DNA from: Acetivibrio sp. MSJd-27
Lineage (GTDB): Bacteria > Bacillota > Clostridia > UMGS1840 > HGM11507
NCBI RefSeq assembly: GCF_018918095.1
Contig: NZ_JAHLPV010000010.1
Location: 1-64,000 of the forward strand
Direction of reading: 5' to 3'
Length of the DNA stretch: 64,000 nucleotides
A program made the position numbers and the translations under genes. Positions 40,341-48,716 of this stretch are shown piece by piece. Each line of letters starts with the position of its first letter. Position 1 is the stretch's first letter. The notes under the pieces are model-generated. The model was not told where the DNA came from, made no database searches, and saw nothing but the letters and a program-made list of their open reading frames with translations.

Positions 40341-40415
40341 TTAATCATTCATTTTAAAAACAGATTTTAGAATTTTCCCGATAAACTTCGGCACCTTCAG
40401 TACTACAATTTTCAT
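40341..40415 (-). CDS. spoVM: SpoVM, amphipathic spore-coat anchoring peptide (24 aa)
   Basis: 24 aa, MKIVVLKVPKFIGKILKSVF plus four residues. It aligns without gaps to Bacillus SpoVM (MKFYTIKLPKFLGGIVRAML...): same Met-Lys start, Lys7, the key Pro9, Lys10-Phe11 and Gly13, and a basic amphipathic helix. SpoVM recognises the convex forespore membrane and anchors the coat protein SpoIVA. The SD AGGAGG, 9-10 bases before the ATG, is very strong. It is too short for usual gene callers. A 50-aa membrane ORF ends 14 bases upstream. Confidence 0.85.
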   Translation of the reverse strand: MKIVVLKVPKFIGKILKSVFKMND

Positions 40416-40429
40416 CTTTACTCTCCCTC

Positions 40430-40582
40430 CTAAAAACGTGTTAGAATAATGAAACCCAGATAAATGAGAAGCACAGTCAGTATAAATAGGATGAATTTGA
40501 CAGGCAAGATAAGCGTCAATAATAGCGCGGCGCCCAATATGAAAAGAAACTGGACGATATTGCCGTTGTGAAAGCACCTCAT
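40430..40582 (-). CDS. Small membrane protein upstream of spoVM (50 aa)
   Basis: 50 aa from the ATG at 40582 (GGCGGGG about 5 bases before it; the longer frame to 40729 has no SD). After a short polar start (MRCFHNGNIVQ) nearly the whole chain is hydrophobic, in two adjacent membrane stretches (FLFILGAALLLTLIL and FILFILTVLLIYLGFIIL). It ends 14 bases before spoVM and is probably co-transcribed, so a sporulation role is possible. I do not recognise a family. Confidence 0.5.
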   Translation of the reverse strand: MRCFHNGNIVQFLFILGAALLLTLILPVKFILFILTVLLIYLGFIILTRF

Positions 40583-40805
40583 ATAACCCCGCCTAACTTT
40601 TTGTCTTTCACTACCAGTATATTGGAAACCTGCAATTTGGTGATTGTATTTCTCTTTCAGACATCTAATATTTTTCTCTTTTTTGCGTTTTGCAAAGAAT
40701 GCCGCTAATATTCTCCACGCTTCTCTCATAATTATAGAAAAGTGTTAAAATAATTTAATCATTCGAGTGAATAGATTTTCTATATTATGAAAAGCACGGG
40801 AGACA
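40583..40805. other. Divergent promoter region between spoVM unit and spoVB-like gene
   Basis: An in-frame extension of the 50-aa ORF exists here but lacks an SD and looks non-coding. A minus-strand TATAAT at about 40731-40736 and the small repeat ATAGA/TCTAT near 40772-40784 are visible. No sigma-E or sigma-K promoter could be assigned with confidence. Confidence 0.4.
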
Positions 40806-40828
40806 CCTCTCATGCTTCGGATGGGAGG
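40806..40828 (+). promoter_or_regulatory. Hairpin covering the SD of the SpoVB-like gene
   Basis: CCTCTCAT (40806-40813) pairs with ATGGGAGG (40821-40828), with one G-U and a GCTTCGG loop. The GGAGG in the 3' arm is at the right distance (8 bases) from the ATG at 40837, so the hairpin would hide the ribosome binding site. Confidence 0.5.
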
Positions 40829-40836
40829 ATCGGAGA

Positions 40837-42402
40837 ATGATCAGCAAGAAAGCCGTCTTTTACAGCGCAATGGTATTGACTTTTTCCAATACCCTGCTTC
40901 AGATACTTGGATTCATATACCGCATTATCATCAGCCGGATGGCGGGTGCGGAGGGAATGGGCGTCTATCAGCTCATCTTCCCCTATTATAACATTATCAT
41001 GGGGATCGCTGTATCGGGGCTTACCACGGCAATCAGCCGTCTCTCCGCGGAAAAGCACGCTCTTCTGGGAGATAACGGAGTGCGGCGGCTGGTTTTTCTG
41101 TCCATGAAAGTGTTTCTGGCATTCTACCTGTGCATTTTTGTGTTCACCTATACCTGCTCGGACTGGATCGCCGGCGATCTTTTGGGGGATATCCGCACAA
41201 AATGGGGGGTTCTCCTGCTTTTACCCTGCCTGTTCTTCACCGGCTTCGAGAACATTTTCAAGGCCTCCTTTTACGGAACAAACCGTGTGATTCCCCCATC
41301 GGTGTCCGAGCTTCTGGAACAGACGGTACGAATCATCGCGGTAGCCCTTTTTCTGTATGCGGTTTCCTCTCAGGATCCCTCCGTCACCACTGCTCTGATT
41401 GTGGCGGGTATGATCGTCAGCGAGCTGTTCAGCAGCGGGATTCTTACCTTTTTCTTTCAAAAATACATCAAAAAACAGCCCTCCAGCCAAAAAGTTAAGG
41501 GCCTGCTCCGCGACATTTTCTCCATCGCCGTCCCCTTGTCGGCCGGAGGACTTATCATCAATTTTCTCTCCTCGGTCAACAAGATCATCATTCCACAGCG
41601 GCTGATGCTGTTGGGGCTTGGACAGAAGGAGGCTTTGGAATCCTTCGGCATCCTGTTCGGCATGACGCTGCCGCTTCTGATGATGCCCTCGGTGTTTATC
41701 GCCTCCCTGTCCACCACCATCATGCCCCGCATCTCCAAAAGCCTTGCCCTGCGGAACTACGGCGATGTGCAGCGCAAAATCACCAAGACGATTCATGTGA
41801 CCAGCCTGCTTGTGATGCCCATCATCGCCATCATGATCCCTCTGGGGGACACTCTTTGCGGGCTTCTGTACCGCCAGCCCCTTGCGGCACGACATATTGT
41901 CCCTCTGGGTATCTCGGTCATTTTCATGTTCTATGAGATGATCTCCATGTCCATCTTAAACGGTGTGGGATTACAGCGCAGAGGCACCGTCAACATGGTA
42001 GCCGGTTCGATTGCCGAACTGATTCTGACCTATGTGCTGGTCGCCAGATACGGGATGAATGGATACATGGTCGCCTTCTTTGCCAGCACTGTCATCACTG
42101 CCTTTCTCAGCATGCGGGATCTGGTCAAAAAGGTTTCCCTGAGGATCGAGTTCCGGCTTTGGTTCCTGCACCCTCTGCTCTCCTCCCTGGTGACCGGACT
42201 GTTCGTCAACGCGGCGCACGAGTATATCCTCCGGCGCTATATGGACCCCTACACCGCCCTAATCTGTTCCCTCCTCTTCGGATTTGTCATCTATGCCTCT
42301 ATCCTGAAACTGCAGGGTATCAATATTCTGCGCTATCTGCGCACTCTTGTGCCCATAAAGGAGCGGCAAAACAGCTTTCTTTACACCTTCGGAAGGAAAT
42401 AG
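40837..42402 (+). CDS. SpoVB/MurJ-like lipid-linked glycan flippase
   Basis: 521 aa with about 14 membrane segments. The N-terminus SNTLLQILGFIYRIIISRMAG with GAEGMGVYQLIFP is typical of the SpoVB branch of the MOP flippase superfamily. LSTTIMPRISKSLALRNYGD and the C-terminal segments agree. SpoVB-type proteins move lipid-linked precursors across the membrane and are needed for spore cortex synthesis; several paralogs per genome are usual, so this copy may serve capsule or wall instead. Being next to spoVM favours a sporulation role (inference). Confidence 0.85.
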   Translation: MISKKAVFYSAMVLTFSNTLLQILGFIYRIIISRMAGAEGMGVYQLIFPYYNIIMGIAVSGLTTAISRLSAEKHALLGDNGVRRLVFLSMKVFLAFYLCIFVFTYTCSDWIAGDLLGDIRTKWGVLLLLPCLFFTGFENIFKASFYGTNRVIPPSVSELLEQTVRIIAVALFLYAVSSQDPSVTTALIVAGMIVSELFSSGILTFFFQKYIKKQPSSQKVKGLLRDIFSIAVPLSAGGLIINFLSSVNKIIIPQRLMLLGLGQKEALESFGILFGMTLPLLMMPSVFIASLSTTIMPRISKSLALRNYGDVQRKITKTIHVTSLLVMPIIAIMIPLGDTLCGLLYRQPLAARHIVPLGISVIFMFYEMISMSILNGVGLQRRGTVNMVAGSIAELILTYVLVARYGMNGYMVAFFASTVITAFLSMRDLVKKVSLRIEFRLWFLHPLLSSLVTGLFVNAAHEYILRRYMDPYTALICSLLFGFVIYASILKLQGINILRYLRTLVPIKERQNSFLYTFGRK

Positions 42403-42515
42403 CCTTCTTTCCGCTGTGCAACCCTCTTTTCTTTATGGACAAATATAGTTCTTGTCACTGCCTTATGTGCTTCAATACAAACATTCTTTCCACATCGAAG
42501 TCTTTTTCTGTTGCC

Positions 42516-42540
42516 AGCGGGCGAGCTGCGTTCGCCCGCT
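42516..42540. other. Strong hairpin after the SpoVB-like gene
   Basis: AGCGGGCGA (42516-42524) and TCGCCCGCT (42532-42540) form a 9-base stem without a T-run on either strand. It may be an RNA stability hairpin at the 3' end of the SpoVB-like transcript. Confidence 0.45.
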
Positions 42541-42553
42541 GCAATCTGCAGAA

Positions 42554-42586
42554 AAACAGGAGCGCAATATATCCGCGCTCCTGTTT
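42554..42586 (-). terminator. Terminator of the DUF2680-like gene
   Basis: A perfect 11-base stem AAACAGGAGCG/CGCTCCTGTTT with an 11-base loop, followed by TTCTGC on the minus strand after the U-ending arm. It is 8 bases past the stop. Confidence 0.85.
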
Positions 42587-42593
42587 CCTCAAA

Positions 42594-43058
42594 TCAATTA
42601 TTTTCCGTCTGTGTGCTATCCTGCCCTTTTTGGAAACCTGCCTTTTCATCCGGTGAGCCGGCATGTCTGCCGCGTCCGCCCTTCCCGTTTTGAATCCGGT
42701 CCGCTTCCTCCTGGGTCATTTCGCCGGAGGCAACCTTTTCATCCAGCTCCGCCTTTTTCTCTTTCATTCGCTGTTCCATCTTCTGCTGCCGTTCCTCAAA
42801 GGCGGCGCTCTTCTCATCCGCCTCGGCCTGGGTTAACTCTCCCGCGGCAACCTTTTCGGTTAAGGACGCTTTATATTCGTCCAGAGACATGTGCTGTGTC
42901 CGTTCGCCTTTTTGGCCGATATCACATTCGATCTCCGTGCCGCAATTGGGACAAGTGACCGTGGGCTTGGAAAATGCGCCTGCCAGCGCTGTGGCGGTGG
43001 CGGCCGTCGCAAGAATGCTGACAGCGGCGATAACCGCAATGGCTTTTGACTTCTGCAT
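42594..43058 (-). CDS. Secreted protein with zinc-ribbon motif and DUF2680-like repeats
   Basis: 154 aa from the ATG at 43058 (AAAGGAA SD). A signal peptide or membrane anchor (AIAVIAAVSILATAATATAL) is followed by CPNCGTEIEC and then a charged helical region. That region holds two short repeats, EKVAAGELTQAEADEKSAAF and EKVASGEMTQEEADRIQ, as in DUF2680. These helix-turn-helix repeats occur in small exported Firmicute proteins of unknown role. Coiled-coil character is strong between them (ERQQKMEQRMKEKKAEL). Confidence 0.72.
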   Translation of the reverse strand: MQKSKAIAVIAAVSILATAATATALAGAFSKPTVTCPNCGTEIECDIGQKGERTQHMSLDEYKASLTEKVAAGELTQAEADEKSAAFEERQQKMEQRMKEKKAELDEKVASGEMTQEEADRIQNGKGGRGRHAGSPDEKAGFQKGQDSTQTENN

Positions 43059-43197
43059 CGGAAACATTCCTTTCGCAGACTGTATTTGGAAGAAATCTTT
43101 TCTTCCTGTCTGCATCCTTATCCTATCCCATTTATGTGAAAAAACGGTGACAAAAATATGAATTTTTGCGCAAATCAAAAAAAGAGTCTTATTGTTT

Positions 43198-43704
43198 TCA
43201 TGGAAAAACAGAAATTTTGTTTTGTCCAGAATTTATCACTGTATCCGCCTCCCTCCGCTCTATTGTTCCGTCCAGATAGTGGATTTCCTGCCGGATACGG
43301 CTTTTCCACTCCTGCTGTCCCGCCGTCTCAAGGCTTACGTCAACCGAATAAGTCATCACATGCCACCAATTGGTGTTAAAGTGCCCGAACTCAATTTCTA
43401 TGTCCGGCAATCCTTCTTGTTCTCCCAGATGAAAAGTGAATGCATTCATTCCGTATACGCCCCTTTTGAACCGGAAAACCCCATCGTTCAAAACCGTTTC
43501 TTCAATCCGGTCTCCGCTCTCATGAAGAAAAGAAATCCCTGTGCCGTCCAGATTCAGCGCTTCTTCATCCAGTTTAACCGCAATGGTTCCCGCATTATGA
43601 TACCGTGCAATACGCTGGGGAAGTTCCGGCAAATAGCCTCTTAAGCCAAGGACAGCCCCCGCCAAACCTATCAAAATAAGAACCGCTGCGATCGCTTTTT
43701 TCAT
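43198..43704 (-). CDS. Membrane-anchored protein of unknown function
   Basis: 168 aa from the ATG at 43704, which has GGAGG 8 bases before it. One N-terminal membrane segment (AIAAVLILIGLAGAVLGL) precedes an extracytoplasmic domain rich in beta-strands, with FGHFNTNWWHVMTYSVDVSL in its second half. It ends in a polar tail. I do not recognise the family. It lies between the DUF2680-like and DUF6809-like genes on the same strand, but the gaps are too wide to prove an operon. Confidence 0.6.
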   Translation of the reverse strand: MKKAIAAVLILIGLAGAVLGLRGYLPELPQRIARYHNAGTIAVKLDEEALNLDGTGISFLHESGDRIEETVLNDGVFRFKRGVYGMNAFTFHLGEQEGLPDIEIEFGHFNTNWWHVMTYSVDVSLETAGQQEWKSRIRQEIHYLDGTIERREADTVINSGQNKISVFP

Positions 43705-43763
43705 TTCTCTTTCCTCCACTTCATTGTTCGGAATCTAAATTTTTATTTATGAGAATGAATTTT

Positions 43764-44036
43764 TTATTCAGCTTTTTCTATCATTGTCGCCAGCAGAATC
43801 TGTATGCCCAGACGGAAGCCCTGCGCAAAAGCGGAGGTCAGTTCTTCCACCGTGATCTGGCATCTTGCGTTTGTATATTCCGCATAGAGCTGTTCCTGTT
43901 TTTCATCCAGACTGCTCTCAAAATCCTGTCCTATCTTAATGGATTTCTCAACCGCTTCCTTATATTCTACGCTGGCCGGATGAAGCTGTTCAAAGGGCAG
44001 AACTTTCCCGAAAAATAATTCTCTTAAAATGTTCAT
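43764..44036 (-). CDS. DUF6809-like protein
   Basis: 90 aa from the ATG at 44036, with an AAGGAAG SD about 9 bases before it. MNILRELFFGKVLPFEQL, a central helical region and the C-terminal AFAQGFRLGIQILLATM match the DUF6809 pattern as I know it (a helical protein with a conserved start and a FxxGFRLG end). The function is unknown. It follows the third RHH regulator by about 140 bases on the same strand, as the 93-aa gene follows RHH2, so it may be the target or partner of that regulator. Confidence 0.65.
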   Translation of the reverse strand: MNILRELFFGKVLPFEQLHPASVEYKEAVEKSIKIGQDFESSLDEKQEQLYAEYTNARCQITVEELTSAFAQGFRLGIQILLATMIEKAE

Positions 44037-44137
44037 TTGATCATCTTCCTTTCTTTTTTGTGCACAAACTGCTTGAAAGAAAGGGATACATAAGGTATAA
44101 TATTTCATGTACCTCTGCTTTTGCAGTTGGTGCAGTG

Positions 44138-44176
44138 GGAAGTTCGGACTTGCTTTGCCGAGGAAGCCGGACTTCC
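44138..44176. other. Hairpin after RHH gene 3
   Basis: On the minus strand, GGAAGTCCGG pairs with CCGAACTTCC across an imperfect stem right after the RHH3 stop. Like the first hairpin of R1 and R2 it opens with GGAAG and closes with CTTCC. No T-run follows on the coding strand, so it is not a normal terminator. Confidence 0.5.
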
Positions 44177-44179
44177 TTT

Positions 44180-44350
44180 TCATTTGTTTTTGAGGCCGTC
44201 AATCGCATCCCTTATTCCATCCGCTCTGCCTATCTGTTTTTTCTCACAGTAGTCGTCTAGTGTTTGTAAGCTTTCATCGCTTACTCTGACAGTCAGTTTG
44301 TTGGGTTTCGGATTATCGGTTGGTCTCCCCATTTTTGGTTTGTCGCTCAA
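44180..44350 (-). CDS. Small ribbon-helix-helix regulator 3
   Basis: 56 aa starting at TTG, with GGAGG 7 bases before it. The N-terminus SDKPKMGRPTDNPKPN carries GRPTDNPK exactly as in RHH2. A strand (KLTVRVSDESL) and two helices (QTLDDYCEKKQI, RADGIRDAIDGL) follow. It is a RHH DNA-binding protein, probably dimeric and autoregulatory. The longer frame to 44407 starts inside the promoter and is rejected. It is paralogous to the tandem pair about 8.5 kb away. Confidence 0.82.
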   Translation of the reverse strand: MSDKPKMGRPTDNPKPNKLTVRVSDESLQTLDDYCEKKQIGRADGIRDAIDGLKNK

Positions 44351-44357
44351 ATAGCCA

Positions 44358-44407
44358 CCTCCTTTTGTCGACAAAACTATTATAAACCATATGTCGACAA
44401 AAGTCAA
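44358..44407 (-). promoter_or_regulatory. Promoter and operator of RHH gene 3
   Basis: On the minus strand TTGACT (44402-44407), a 17-base spacer and a perfect TATAAT (44379-44384). The perfect 12-base inverted repeat CTTTTGTCGACA/TGTCGACAAAAG occupies 44392-44403 and 44362-44373, bracketing the -10. The downstream arm overlaps the first base of the GGAGG SD (44358-44362). Each arm also contains the palindrome GTCGAC. The geometry equals that of RHH gene 2. Confidence 0.78.
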
Positions 44408-44495
44408 TGTTTATTCTGATTTATTAATAAAATTAAGTTATCGTATAAAAGCATTTATTTATTCTTGCTTTTAAGCACACCATATAATTTTCAAA

Positions 44496-44523
44496 ACGGC
44501 ACCGATTTTTCAACCGGTACCGT
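44496..44523 (-). terminator. V-ATPase operon terminator
   Basis: ACGGCACCG (44496-44504) pairs with CGGTACCGT (44515-44523), with one wobble; TTTGAAAATT follows on the minus strand. It is 12 bases past the subunit D stop. Confidence 0.75.
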
Positions 44524-44535
44524 CTTGTTATTTCT

Positions 44536-45198
44536 TTATTCTGATTGCCGATGCTTCGCCTCGAACTGCTCTTTGAGCATCATATCCTTGACCTTCATCA
44601 AACGGGTTAAATTTCCCCGCTCGTTCTCGTCGAGCTTCATGGTGATGCTCTTGATGGTCTCGGTCAGCTGGGGAATCATGACATACTCCAGCGAGTTGAC
44701 TCTTCTTCTGGTTTTCTCGATCTCGGAGGCGAGAAGCTCCACCGTTTTTTCCATCTCGGACAGGCGCAGAAGCTCCTGAAAGATGGAACTCAGGGACAGA
44801 ATGCTGTCGTCCAGCTGGGCGGAGGTGTCCAGAAATCCATAGGGGAACACCGAATCGGACCGCTTATGGGTTTCAAAGGAGAAGGAGGGGACGTTGACGC
44901 TCATGATGTTTCGGGTGTCCACCGTCAGGCGGATGGTCTGATTGCCCAGCACCAGGGCGGTCTCCATGCTCTCCTCGCTCATCAAAGCCTTTGCCACCGA
45001 AAAGTTTTTATAGTATTCCGCCATCTTTTCCTCGACGGCTTCCCGCAGGGTTTTGCACTCCCGCACGATATCCAGAAACTGCTTCATCAGCTCGTCGCGC
45101 TTATCCTTGAGCAATTTATGTCCCCGGGTCGCCACCGCCAGCCGTTTTTTCAGGCGGCTCAGCTCCATGCGGGTGGGGTTTACGTTCATCACTGCCAT
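44536..45198 (-). CDS. ntpD: V-type ATP synthase subunit D
   Basis: 220 aa, the usual length. The N-terminal helix NVNPTRMELSRLKKRLAVAT and the C-terminal helix TRRRVNSLEYVMIPQLTETI are characteristic of the central rotor shaft. It turns inside the A3B3 head and couples it to the membrane ring. Last gene of the operon, 10 bases after subunit B. Confidence 0.95.
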   Translation of the reverse strand: MAVMNVNPTRMELSRLKKRLAVATRGHKLLKDKRDELMKQFLDIVRECKTLREAVEEKMAEYYKNFSVAKALMSEESMETALVLGNQTIRLTVDTRNIMSVNVPSFSFETHKRSDSVFPYGFLDTSAQLDDSILSLSSIFQELLRLSEMEKTVELLASEIEKTRRRVNSLEYVMIPQLTETIKSITMKLDENERGNLTRLMKVKDMMLKEQFEAKHRQSE

Positions 45199-45208
45199 AC
45201 GGTATCAC

Positions 45209-46585
45209 CTAATCCTTTTTGGGCAGGTATTTGTCCAGATATTCGTCCTTGATCCGCTTCAGTTCGGAGCGGGGCAGGATGGACAGCAGTTCCCAGCCCA
45301 GATTCAGGGTTTCCTCGATGGTGCGGTCGGTGTGGAAGCCCTGGGACACGTACTTTTCCTCGAACTGCTCGGCAAACTTGGCGTACAGCAGGTCGATCTC
45401 GGTCAAAGCCGCCTCCCCCAGAATGGTCATCAGCTCTTTTGCCTCCTTGCCGCGGGCATAGGCGGCGAACAGCTGGTTCATGGTGTTGGCGTGATCCTCA
45501 CGGGTCTTGCCCGCGCCGATCCCCTTGTCCTTCAGACGGGACAGGGAGGGCAGCACGTCGATGGGCGGCATGACATTCTTCCGGTACAGCTCACGGGACA
45601 GGATGATCTGCCCCTCGGTGATATATCCGGTCAGGTCGGGAATCGGATGGGTTTTGTCATCCTCCGGCATGGTCAGGATCGGAATCAGGGTGATGGAGCC
45701 GTCGGAGTACAAATTCCGCCCCGCGCGCTCATAGATGGTCGCCAGGTCGGTGTACATATAGCCGGGGTAGCCGCGGCGTCCGGGCACCTCTTTCCGGGCG
45801 GCGGACACTTCACGCAGCGCTTCGGCATAGTTGGTGATATCGGTGATGATAACCAGAACGTGCATGTTTTCCTTAAAGGCCAGATACTCCGCCGCGGTCA
45901 GCGCCATACGCGGTGTCGCGATACGCTCAATGGCGGGGTCGTTGGCCAGGTTCAGGAACATGACGGTACGCTCGATGGCGCCGGTTTCCTTAAAGTCGTT
46001 GACAAAGAAGTTGGCTTCCTCAAAGGTGATACCTACAGCGGCAAACACAACCGCAAAGTTGGAATCCGCATTGAGCACCTTGGCCTGCCGCGCAATCTGC
46101 GCCGCCAGCTGGGCGTGGGGCAGACCGGATCCCGAGAAGATCGGAAGCTTCTGTCCTCTTACCAGGGTATTCAGTCCGTCGATGGCGGAAACCCCGGTCT
46201 GAATGAACTCGGAAGGATAGTTCCGCGCCGCCGGATTCATGGGAAGGCCGTTGATATCCATGGTGTCCACCGGAATGATCTCCGGTCCGTTGTCGATGGG
46301 GTGACCCATGCCATCGAACACCCTGCCCAGCATATCGCCGGACACGGGCAGTTCAATGCTCTTGCCCTTGAAGCGCACCTTGGAGCTTGCCAGATTGATG
46401 CCGGCGGAGCTTTCAAACAGCTGCACCAGCGCCTTGTCGCCGTCCACCTCCAGCACGCGGCAGTTGCGGACTTCGCCGCTCGGCAGCTCAATCTCGCCAA
46501 GCTCGTTGTAGGTGACGTTCTCCACGTTGCGGACCACCATCAGCGGTCCCGCAACCTCCTCTATGGTTTTGTATTCTTTTAACAT
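45209..46585 (-). CDS. ntpB: V-type ATP synthase subunit B
   Basis: 458 aa. Non-catalytic nucleotide-binding head subunit: the P-loop position reads [18 protein letters not shown], lacking the GKT of a catalytic site, as expected for B. The Arg-finger region and [20 protein letters not shown] are present. It alternates with subunit A in the hexameric head. It starts 3 bases after the subunit A stop. Confidence 0.97.
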   Translation of the reverse strand: MLKEYKTIEEVAGPLMVVRNVENVTYNELGEIELPSGEVRNCRVLEVDGDKALVQLFESSAGINLASSKVRFKGKSIELPVSGDMLGRVFDGMGHPIDNGPEIIPVDTMDINGLPMNPAARNYPSEFIQTGVSAIDGLNTLVRGQKLPIFSGSGLPHAQLAAQIARQAKVLNADSNFAVVFAAVGITFEEANFFVNDFKETGAIERTVMFLNLANDPAIERIATPRMALTAAEYLAFKENMHVLVIITDITNYAEALREVSAARKEVPGRRGYPGYMYTDLATIYERAGRNLYSDGSITLIPILTMPEDDKTHPIPDLTGYITEGQIILSRELYRKNVMPPIDVLPSLSRLKDKGIGAGKTREDHANTMNQLFAAYARGKEAKELMTILGEAALTEIDLLYAKFAEQFEEKYVSQGFHTDRTIEETLNLGWELLSILPRSELKRIKDEYLDKYLPKKD

Positions 46586-46588
46586 TTC

Positions 46589-48352
46589 TTACGCCCTCCC
46601 TTTCAGATCTTTGAGCTGTGCGGAAACCTCAGAACGGATAGTTTCATAGGCGGCGGCAAATTCCTTTTCGGGAATGAACTTGGCGCGCCCGATCCGCTCC
46701 CGCACAGGGAGGCTGGTCATTTTGTCAATGCTGACGCCGTCGTCGATCAACGGCCTTGCCTGATCCTCGAACCAAAAGATCAGCTGCAGCATTTTGTACT
46801 GTTTGTCCATGGAGCAATAGCAGTCCACCTCGTTGAACGCGTCCTGCTGTAAAAAGTCCTCGCGGATGGAACGGGCGGTTTCCAGCGTCAGTCGGTCCGA
46901 ACTGGAAAGAGCGTCGATTCCCACCAGCTTCACGATCTCGTCCAGCTCCGCTTCCTCCTGCAGAATCCGCATCATGCGGGTGCGCAGTGCCGGGAAGTTG
47001 TCGCCGATGTTGTCCTCCTGCCAGGAATGGATATTGTCCAGATACAGCGAGTAGCTGTTCAGCCAGTTGATGGAAGGGAAATGCCGGCGGTATGCCAGCT
47101 GGGAATCCAGCCCCCAGAACACCTTCACGATACGCAGGGTCGCCTGGGATACCGGCTCGGAAATATCGCCGCCGGGCGGGGAAACCGCGCCGATCGCGGT
47201 GACAGAGCCGGTGCGCTCCTCCCCGCTCTGGGTGACAACCTTTCCCGCGCGCTCATAGAACTGTGCCAGACGGGAGCCCAGATAAGCCGGATAGCCCTCC
47301 TCGCCGGGCATTTCCTCCAGCCTTCCGCTCATCTCGCGGAGCGCTTCCGCCCAGCGGGAGGTGGAGTCCGCCATGATGGCAACATTATATCCCATATCGC
47401 GGAAGTATTCCGCAATGGTGATTCCGGTGTAGATACACGCCTCACGCGCCGCAACCGGCATATCCGACGTGTTGGCGATAAGCACCGTCCGTTTCATCAG
47501 GGATTCGCCGGTTTTCGGGTCTTTCAGCTCGGGGAATTCCCGCAGAACGTCGGTCATCTCGTTTCCGCGCTCGCCGCAGCCGACATAGACCACCACGTCC
47601 GCGTTGGCGAATTTCGCCAGCTGATGCTGCACGACCGTCTTCCCGCTTCCGAAGGGGCCCGGGATCGCCGCAACGCCGCCCTCCGCTATCGGAAACACCG
47701 TGTCAATGACTCGCTGTCCGGTGATCAGCGGCACATCCAAGGGTAATTTTTCCTTGTAAGGACGCCCGACACGGACCGGCCATTTCTGCAGCATGGTCAC
47801 GTCCTTGATCTCGCCATCCTCCGTCTTTATACGGCACACGGTGTCGGTGACACGGAAGGAGCCCTCCCGTATCTCGGTGATTTCCCCGGCAATGCCGTGG
47901 GGAATCATTACTCGGTGGGTGATGATGACCGTCTCCTGCACCTCGCCGATGATATCGCCGCCGGAAACCTTGTCTCCGGCCTTTTTCAGGGGTTTAAACT
48001 CCCATTTTTTATCGTGGTCCAGCGCGGTGACCTCCAGTCCCCGTTTCAGATTGGCGCCCGCCATCTCGCGGATGGTCTCAAGGGGACGCTGAATCCCGTC
48101 GTACATGTTGGAGATAAGCCCCGGCCCCAGCTCAACCGACAGGGGAACGCCGGTGGAAATCACTTCCGCGCCGGGCCCGAGCCCCTGGGTTTCCTCATAG
48201 ACCTGAATGGAGGCTTTATCGCCCCGCATCTCGATGATCTCGCCGATGAGCTTGTCAGAGGAAACCTTCACCACGTCGAACATGTTGGCCTCTTTCATGC
48301 CCTCGGCAACCACCAGAGGGCCGGCCACTTTGGTAACTTTTCCTGTAACCAT
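46589..48352 (-). CDS. ntpA: V-type ATP synthase catalytic subunit A
   Basis: 587 aa. Walker [14 protein letters not shown] lies near residue 235, followed by [20 protein letters not shown] and the Walker B-like [20 protein letters not shown]. The V-type non-homologous insert (about 110-190) is present, which separates A from F-type beta. It hydrolyses or makes ATP in the soluble head. SD before the ATG is strong. Confidence 0.97.
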   Translation of the reverse strand: MVTGKVTKVAGPLVVAEGMKEANMFDVVKVSSDKLIGEIIEMRGDKASIQVYEETQGLGPGAEVISTGVPLSVELGPGLISNMYDGIQRPLETIREMAGANLKRGLEVTALDHDKKWEFKPLKKAGDKVSGGDIIGEVQETVIITHRVMIPHGIAGEITEIREGSFRVTDTVCRIKTEDGEIKDVTMLQKWPVRVGRPYKEKLPLDVPLITGQRVIDTVFPIAEGGVAAIPGPFGSGKTVVQHQLAKFANADVVVYVGCGERGNEMTDVLREFPELKDPKTGESLMKRTVLIANTSDMPVAAREACIYTGITIAEYFRDMGYNVAIMADSTSRWAEALREMSGRLEEMPGEEGYPAYLGSRLAQFYERAGKVVTQSGEERTGSVTAIGAVSPPGGDISEPVSQATLRIVKVFWGLDSQLAYRRHFPSINWLNSYSLYLDNIHSWQEDNIGDNFPALRTRMMRILQEEAELDEIVKLVGIDALSSSDRLTLETARSIREDFLQQDAFNEVDCYCSMDKQYKMLQLIFWFEDQARPLIDDGVSIDKMTSLPVRERIGRAKFIPEKEFAAAYETIRSEVSAQLKDLKGRA

Positions 48353-48392
48353 ATATCTAAGTATCCTTTCTTTTTCTTTCTGGGTATCCCGC

Positions 48393-48716
48393 CTAATCCT
48401 CTCCGAACAGGATATCCGCGCCCACTGCCTTCTCCACCGCTTTTTTCAGGCGGCCAACCCCGGCGCGGTTTCCTCCGCCGATTCCCGGGATGGGAATAAT
48501 GGCGGGCGTCACCGTCTCCTGATAGGACGATAGATCCATGTGGACATACAGATCCTCGATGACATAGACAACCGCGCAGTTCTCTTCCAGCAATTCCGAA
48601 AGCTTTTCCTCCGCTTCCTCCGCCGTCGCCGCATAGGCAAGGGTCAACCCCAGCGGCAGAAAGCCCATGATGCTCTCCTTATCGCCGATGATTCCGGCTT
48701 TTCCTTCTCTATGCAT
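48393..48716 (-). CDS. ntpF: V-type ATP synthase subunit F
   Basis: 107 aa. [20 protein letters not shown] at the start and [18 protein letters not shown] in the middle match the small Rossmann-like F subunit (named NtpG in Enterococcus) that sits on the rotor with D. It overlaps the end of subunit C by 8 bases. Confidence 0.9.
   Translation of the reverse strand: MHREGKAGIIGDKESIMGFLPLGLTLAYAATAEEAEEKLSELLEENCAVVYVIEDLYVHMDLSSYQETVTPAIIPIPGIGGGNRAGVGRLKKAVEKAVGADILFGED

Noticed and set aside
40583-40729. N-terminal extension of the 50-aa membrane ORF
   Set aside because: The ATG at 40729 has no SD and the added residues are a mixed basic stretch unlike a membrane protein leader; the ATG at 40582 fits better.
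45053-46582. 509-aa plus-strand frame
   Set aside because: It lies antisense to ntpB, has no SD and reads as low-complexity shadow sequence; the opposite strand is a textbook V-ATPase subunit.
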